Source: Micavibrio_B sp964399985
Lineage (GTDB): Bacteria > Pseudomonadota > Alphaproteobacteria > Micavibrionales > Micavibrionaceae
Length of the DNA: 64,000 nt
Assembly (NCBI GenBank): GCA_964399985.1
Contig: CAYNRY010000002.1
Coordinates: forward strand, 186,001 to 250,000
Direction: 5' to 3'
Both the position numbers and the translations under genes were made by a program. The notes beneath the pieces were generated by a model. It worked only from the letters and a program-made list of their open reading frames with translations, searched no databases and was not told where the DNA came from. The stretch's first letter is position 1. Each line of letters starts with the position of its first letter. This document shows, piece by piece, positions 59,245-64,000 of the stretch.

Positions 59245-62200
59245 GTGAAACGCCCATCAATCGCTTTTTGTAAAGCGATTGTTTTGAGTCTAATTATTTT
59301 TGCATCAAGCGGCTTTTATGCATTAGCCGCTGAGGGCGAACTCGTCCCTCAAGCGGAGGTTTCACAAAATATTACAGACGATGATGGTGGCATAAACGAG
59401 CTGGGTAAGGATGAGCTAGAAATTACTTCAGGCCAGATCGGAAATGTTGAGCGTCCGGAAGACGATCAGATTATCGTCGGCATTAATGTAAACGGCATTC
59501 CGCGCGAGCAGGGAATGACAGTTTTTCTTCCGCTGGAATCCTCTCTGGAAGATGTATTGGTTCCCTTAGGACAAATTTCTGAGCTGATGAGTTTCTCCAT
59601 CGAGAGCAATGCCGGCGATAAAAAAGCTGAAGGTTTTTTCATCAAAGAAGAAAATGCTTTTCAGTTGGACCTCAACACTAAGGAGGTTTTGGTTAATGGC
59701 CAGAAATTTGCTTTGCAAGATGGCGAAGCCGAAATTCAGGAAGATGATATCTATGTCAAGGCGTCGAGTCTCGAAGACTGGTTCGGCATAAAAATTAAAT
59801 TCGATATGAGCGAGTTGGTTTTAAACATTACCTCGGAAGCAGATCTGCCTTTTCAAGAGCGCATGAAAAGATTGCTCAATGCCGAGAGACGCAAGAAAAC
59901 CTATGTCTTCGATCCGATCAAACCCGAGAATGCACAGCTGGCCCCGTACCGCAATTTTAGCTTCCCTTCCATTTACACGACGACATCGGTCGGCGCACGC
60001 AAATCCCCGGCTGGGACATCCGTCATCGGAACCGGCACGCTTCAGGGCAATCAGGACATTGCGAAATTCGAAGCGGATTATTCTTTCGGAACACGGTATA
60101 ACAGCCTTGTCTCTTCGGAAATATCCAGCGCGCGTTTGACTTTGCAGCGCCGCGATGTCTCAAAGAATCTGCTGGGGCCGCTGCATGCGGGTCGCATTTC
60201 TCTCGGAGATGTGGCGTTCCCGACCGTTCCGCTATTTCTAGGGGGACAGCGAGGCATGGGCGTCGAAGTATCTTCCGATTCAAGATTAGGGCAGCGCTAT
60301 GCATCGAATTCCGAGAATTTCATTCTCGACGGGGATGCGCCTGTCGGATGGGATGCTGAATTATATCGCAATGGAGCGTTTATTGCATTTCAACAGATCG
60401 GTCCTGACGGGCGCTTTGTATTTGAGAATTTAAATCTCAATAACGGTTTCAATAGTTTTGAAATCGTGCTCTACGGGCCCCAAGGGCAAAAAACAGTCAT
60501 ACGCCGTGAAATTACACGCGGCGCAAGAAGTTTAAGAAAAGGCGAGATTCAGTATGATTTTGCCGCCGGTATGCCGGGATCGGATTTGCTTCCGTTTTCA
60601 GAAAATTCGAGAACCGAACGCACCGCCGGTATGAGTGGTCAGGCTTTCTACGGATTTACGAATTTCTTCACGATGGGGGCCAGCGTTTATTCCGGACCGC
60701 AGGACACTATTACAGATTCAGCAAGACGTTTTTCAAGCGAGTCCATTATCGATGCCGAAGACGATCCTTTCGACGACCGGTTTTCCACGACCAGATCTAC
60801 CGGTGCTGCGATTTCGGCTTCGGCATCTTTTCTGGGTATGAATTTCCAGGGGCAAGTTTTAGGAGCAGATAAAGGGCGGCGGGCTTATGAAGCGGGTGTT
60901 GTCGCCAAGCCTTTCGGGATCAATCTTGGCCTATCGCGCACGGAGTATAAAAATTTCCTTGAAGAAGATCAGGATATAAAAAGTAGAACAGAAATTTCCG
61001 CCAGCCGGAATTTCGGTAAGTTCAGCACGAGTCTGCGTGTCCAGCAAAGAGATTTTCTTGAGCGCGAGGACGACACGATTATCGAGAACGTAACATCATT
61101 TAAATTTTTGGGCGTGAATATCAGCAACGATCTCGTGAGAACGCTTTCGAAAAATGACGGCATTGACGATTTCGAAGGCGAGATAACGGCGCTGACCGAT
61201 ATTTATGGAGTTCGTTTTAGAACGGCGCTTATCTATGATCTTGATACCGATGCTCAGAGCCGTTACCGGCGCATTTCTTTCAGCGGGCAAAAGAGCCTGA
61301 CATCCCGCTCTTCTCTCCGCTTTGAAGGAGCGCATGAATTCGACAGTGACATCGATTCCTTGAATTTGCGGTTCAGCCGCGATTTTGCCAAGTTTGGGCT
61401 TGATCTAGACGCAACCGCAAACACTGATCAGAATTATTCTCTGACCGTTGGTTTAAGAACTGCGCTCCAACCTGATCAGAATAACAGATATCATACAGTC
61501 GATCCACGCAGTGGAGGTCTGGCTTCTCTGGGCGCACGCGCATTTATCGATTCTAACGATAATGGCACATTCGATCAGGATGAAATATTAATTGAGAATG
61601 TTCAGTTCAAAGCCAGCACGTCTTCAGATAAATCCAATACGGATGAGCAAGGTGTCGCCTATATCACTAATTTGGGAGAAGCGCCGGTTCGACTGAGCGT
61701 TGTAAGTGAATCCATCCCAGACATTTACCTTGCGCCGAAATTCGATCATCGCGATTTAATTCCGCGCCGTGGTTCGACGCCCATCATCGATTTCCCGTTC
61801 GTGAAAATGAGCGAGATTAGCGGTTATCTTGTCCACCTGAAGCGCGGTCTCGAAGGCGTGGTGGTTCGTTTGATCAATGGCGGCGACGGATCTGAAGTTG
61901 AGAAAACCGAAACCGATTCCGACGGCTATTTTATCTTCCCGGCGGTCAAGGGCGGCAATTACAAAATCGCGTTTGGCCTGCCTGACCGTGAATTCATGTC
62001 TCTTAATGTCGATCTCGACGTGTCGATAGAGGACCCGGAAGAAATAAAAGTCGAAGCTTCCGAAGAACTGGTCGAGGCGGCAAAAGAAGCGGCTGCTGTA
62101 AGACCATCAGCATCGAATGCCGCGCAGGACAATCTCAACCGTCTCAATGGGCCAGCCGGCGCCATGCCCAATATCGACGATCCTTTAAGCGAGGAAGACC

Positions 62201-62247
62201 TCAAAGAACTGGATGAAAAAGCAATTGAAGGTATTATCACCCAATAA
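59245..62247 (+). CDS. Outer-membrane usher protein
   Basis: 1000 aa, GTG start, signal region around VLSLIIFASSGFYALA. It has an N-terminal domain, a long beta-barrel region with usher motifs (PVGWDAELYRNGAFIAFQQIGPDGRFVFENLNLNNGFNSFEIVLYGPQG) and Ig-like C-terminal domains (GARAFIDSNDNGTFDQDE, GYLVHLKRGLEGVVVRL). The last 60 residues are acidic and Asn/Pro-rich. It belongs to the alternative (CS1/TcfC-like) usher type. It secretes and assembles pilins. Its start is preceded by a start-stop codon pair. Confidence 0.85.
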   Translation: MKRPSIAFCKAIVLSLIIFASSGFYALAAEGELVPQAEVSQNITDDDGGINELGKDELEITSGQIGNVERPEDDQIIVGINVNGIPREQGMTVFLPLESSLEDVLVPLGQISELMSFSIESNAGDKKAEGFFIKEENAFQLDLNTKEVLVNGQKFALQDGEAEIQEDDIYVKASSLEDWFGIKIKFDMSELVLNITSEADLPFQERMKRLLNAERRKKTYVFDPIKPENAQLAPYRNFSFPSIYTTTSVGARKSPAGTSVIGTGTLQGNQDIAKFEADYSFGTRYNSLVSSEISSARLTLQRRDVSKNLLGPLHAGRISLGDVAFPTVPLFLGGQRGMGVEVSSDSRLGQRYASNSENFILDGDAPVGWDAELYRNGAFIAFQQIGPDGRFVFENLNLNNGFNSFEIVLYGPQGQKTVIRREITRGARSLRKGEIQYDFAAGMPGSDLLPFSENSRTERTAGMSGQAFYGFTNFFTMGASVYSGPQDTITDSARRFSSESIIDAEDDPFDDRFSTTRSTGAAISASASFLGMNFQGQVLGADKGRRAYEAGVVAKPFGINLGLSRTEYKNFLEEDQDIKSRTEISASRNFGKFSTSLRVQQRDFLEREDDTIIENVTSFKFLGVNISNDLVRTLSKNDGIDDFEGEITALTDIYGVRFRTALIYDLDTDAQSRYRRISFSGQKSLTSRSSLRFEGAHEFDSDIDSLNLRFSRDFAKFGLDLDATANTDQNYSLTVGLRTALQPDQNNRYHTVDPRSGGLASLGARAFIDSNDNGTFDQDEILIENVQFKASTSSDKSNTDEQGVAYITNLGEAPVRLSVVSESIPDIYLAPKFDHRDLIPRRGSTPIIDFPFVKMSEISGYLVHLKRGLEGVVVRLINGGDGSEVEKTETDSDGYFIFPAVKGGNYKIAFGLPDREFMSLNVDLDVSIEDPEEIKVEASEELVEAAKEAAAVRPSASNAAQDNLNRLNGPAGAMPNIDDPLSEEDLKELDEKAIEGIITQ

Positions 62248-62382
62248 TAATTACATAATACATAAATAATTAAAATTCCCAGCATTATCAGGGCATTACT
62301 TGACGAGTACCTAAAAATAAGGGCAGGATAGGCGATATTCTAAACCATGTTCTAAAACCTTTGGGAAACAGGAATTAGTGGA

Positions 62383-62667
62383 ATGACAAGATCAGAGCTT
62401 ATTCAAATTCTGGCAGAGAAAAATCCGCATCTTTATTTGCGCGATGTCGAAACGATTATCGATACTATTTTCGAGGAAGTAACTGCCGCTTTGATCAAAG
62501 GCGACCGTGTGGAGCTTCGCGGTTTCGGCGCTTTCTCGGTGAAAGAAAGACAAGCGCGGACGGGCCGTAACCCGCGCACCGGCGAAAGCGTGTCGGTCGA
62601 TGCGAAAAGATTGCCCTTCTTCAAAACCGGAAAAGGTCTTCGCGAGCGCCTGAACGTTTCCGAATAA
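62383..62667 (+). CDS. ihfB: Integration host factor beta subunit
   Basis: 94 aa, the usual length. HU/IHF fold with MTRSELIQILAEKNPHL, the DNA-intercalating arm ARTGRNPRTGESV and VELRGFGAFSVKER. IHF bends DNA and is often required at sigma54 promoters, of which three candidates occur in this window. First gene of ihfB-lapA-pyrF. Confidence 0.94.
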   Translation: MTRSELIQILAEKNPHLYLRDVETIIDTIFEEVTAALIKGDRVELRGFGAFSVKERQARTGRNPRTGESVSVDAKRLPFFKTGKGLRERLNVSE

Positions 62668-62691
62668 TTTTTTAATCAACTGGAGATTAAC

Positions 62692-63087
62692 ATGACCAAG
62701 TTCCTGGCTCTGTTTATCAAGGTCATCATTACGCTGCCGGTCGTGGCAGCTTTATTTTTTGTGACATTGTCCAATCGCGATTTAACGGCGGAGCTGACAT
62801 GGTCGCCGCTTCACGATCCCGCGATGATATCGCTTCCGCTTATTATATTTATCTCCTGCATCCTCGGGTTTATCTGGGGAAGCTTGATTTTGTGGAGCAA
62901 TACGCTGGAGCTGCGCGCCCAGCGCCGCGCGCTCAAGAAGCAAATTGCAACGCTTGAAAAACAGGTAGATTTCCAGCGCATGGAAATCGAGCGCTACGCA
63001 GCCCTCCAGCAAGCGGCGCAAATTTCGACAAAACCAGTTCCGGCCCATCAACCAACGCCGCGTATTGCCGTACCTGAAATCCTTTAA
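62692..63087 (+). CDS. lapA: LapA-domain (DUF1049) inner-membrane protein
   Basis: 131 aa with SD GGAG. Two membrane helices (about residues 5-24 and 47-69) with the family LSNRDLTAELTWSPL between them and ILGFIWGSLILW in the second. A coiled coil follows and a short Pro-rich tail. LapA helps regulate LPS assembly in E. coli. No lapB is adjacent. Confidence 0.88.
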   Translation: MTKFLALFIKVIITLPVVAALFFVTLSNRDLTAELTWSPLHDPAMISLPLIIFISCILGFIWGSLILWSNTLELRAQRRALKKQIATLEKQVDFQRMEIERYAALQQAAQISTKPVPAHQPTPRIAVPEIL

Positions 63088-63099
63088 AGGAGACTAGTC

Positions 63100-63804
63100 A
63101 TGCCAAGAGTTTTCTGCGCCATCGATACGCAGGATTTTTCAGCTGCTGAAAAACTATGCGAAATTATTGCCTCGACAAAGGCGGGCGTAAAACTGGGGCT
63201 AGAGTTTTTCAATACGCACGGGCCGCAAGGTGTATCGAAAATCCGTGACGCGTTTCCGGACCTGCCGTTTTTCCTCGATCTGAAACTTCATGATATTCCG
63301 AACACGGTGGCGAAATCGGTGAGGGCGCTGGCGAAACTCCAGCCCGACTATTTAAACGTGCATGCGGGCGGCGGATTTGAAATGATGAAAGCTGCGGCCC
63401 ATGCGGCGAATGACGAAGCGGAGAAACTCGGTCTACGGCCTGCCAAAATGATCGCGGTGACGGTCCTGACCAGTTTCGACGAAGAAGGATTGAAGCTGGT
63501 CGGGCAGGAAACGCCGATTGCCGCCCAAGTTCTGCGCCTCGCCAATCTAACCAAAGAGGCAGGGATGGCAGGCGTTGTCTGTTCGTCGCATGAGATTAAA
63601 ACCTTGCGGGAGGAGATCGGCTGCCAGTTTGTGTTGATCACGCCCGGGATCAGACCGGAAGGGACGGCGGCGAACGATCAAAAACGCATGATGACGCCTA
63701 AAGAGGCGCTGGATTTAGGAGCGACACATCTCGTGATCGGCAGGCCGATTACGGAAGCAGCAGATCCGGCAGAGGCGATTGAGAAGATTTATCAGACGCT
63801 TTAA
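63100..63804 (+). CDS. pyrF: Orotidine 5'-phosphate decarboxylase
   Basis: 234 aa with SD AAAGGAG. Catalytic motif DLKLHDIPNTV (Asp-Lys-x-x-Asp tetrad), VKLGLEFFNTHGP near the start, VTVLTSFDEEG and ITPGIRPEG, then VIGRPITEAADP near the end. Converts OMP to UMP. Last gene of the ihfB-lapA-pyrF set. Confidence 0.97.
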   Translation: MPRVFCAIDTQDFSAAEKLCEIIASTKAGVKLGLEFFNTHGPQGVSKIRDAFPDLPFFLDLKLHDIPNTVAKSVRALAKLQPDYLNVHAGGGFEMMKAAAHAANDEAEKLGLRPAKMIAVTVLTSFDEEGLKLVGQETPIAAQVLRLANLTKEAGMAGVVCSSHEIKTLREEIGCQFVLITPGIRPEGTAANDQKRMMTPKEALDLGATHLVIGRPITEAADPAEAIEKIYQTL

Positions 63805-63856
63805 CAGAACTATAATTTTCTTGACATAATATATGTTTATGATAATTCTTCCGCCC

Positions 63857-64000
63857 ATGAAAAAATTACAAATTGTCGGTGTTATGGGTTCTGGCCGGAA
63901 GGCTTGGGCTGAATTTGCAGAGCCGTTGGGCATTGGGTTGGCTCATTTATCTGTGCATCTCTTAACAGGGGGTGGTGATGGAGTTATGCGGACAGTAAGC
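63857..64000 (+). CDS. LOG/SLOG-type protein, 5' part (partial)
   Basis: 48 codons visible before the window ends. MKKLQIVGVMGSG then LGIGLAHLSVHLLTGGGDGVM: the GSG and the GGGxGVM motif are typical of the Rossmann-like LOG/SLOG (TIGR00725) family, which binds nucleotides or nucleotide sugars. An in-frame ATG 18 bases upstream is possible. The molecular role remains open. Confidence 0.7.
   Translation, partial: MKKLQIVGVMGSGRKAWAEFAEPLGIGLAHLSVHLLTGGGDGVMRTVS

Overview
The window reads as a chromosomal segment of a Gram-negative alphaproteobacterium of moderate GC, probably a deep or Micavibrio/Rhodospirillales-like lineage (inference). The evidence is gene order: DUF3576 lipoprotein-leuS-lptE-holA, mnmG-rsmG-parA-parB with parS inside rsmG, mnmE and rho nearby, def-fmt-truA, and ihfB-lapA-pyrF. 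Outer-membrane porins, an LptE, a chaperone-usher pilus and RTX secretion targets confirm a double-membrane envelope. No rRNA, tRNA, CRISPR array, transposase or integrase was seen.

Layout. 1-8.3 kb: housekeeping genes (HIT protein, ComM-like ATPase, RmuC, Def, Fmt, TruA) mixed with small exported proteins and a stand-alone pilin-like protein. 8.3-20 kb: a pectate-lyase-like secreted enzyme, hisD converging on terC-hisB, a deoxynucleoside kinase, an Smr protein, several uncharacterised proteins, YggS and two outer-membrane beta-barrel proteins. 20-27.6 kb: DUF3576-leuS-lptE-holA plus a flavin-type stress protein and unknown genes. 27.6-36.1 kb: an accessory island on the minus strand. 36.2-42 kb: mnmG-rsmG-parA-parB and a helical unknown. 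42-44.4 kb: two tiny membrane peptides behind sigma54-type promoters, then mnmE. 44.5-52.2 kb: a zinc-finger membrane protein, a polar amino-acid ABC transporter, a second pilin-like protein and rho. 52.6-56.7 kb: unknown genes and a TPR/glycosyltransferase/FkbM-methyltransferase fusion. 57-62.2 kb: a DUF4402-type chaperone-usher pilus operon. 62.4-64 kb: ihfB-lapA-pyrF and the start of a LOG/SLOG-type protein.

The most unusual region is 27.6-36.1 kb. It is a tandem array of cassettes, each built from a repeated upstream element of about 130 bp, a small exported or membrane-anchored protein that often begins MKKLSKKQK, and an M10 (serralysin/matrixin-like) metallopeptidase gene about 20 bp downstream. 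Only the last cassette carries a full-length RTX protease (1465 aa). The others are truncated before the RTX part, frameshifted, or reduced to N-terminus/C-terminus miniatures. One small gene contains six perfect copies of a 7-bp repeat in its signal-peptide region. Its conserved tail is out of frame by exactly one repeat unit, which suggests phase variation.

Short-unit (7-8 bp) tandem repeats recur elsewhere. They form inverted hairpins between genes and also encode the lipoprotein signal peptide of LptE. Three good sigma54 (-24/-12) matches are present: two before the tiny membrane peptides and one before the pilus operon.
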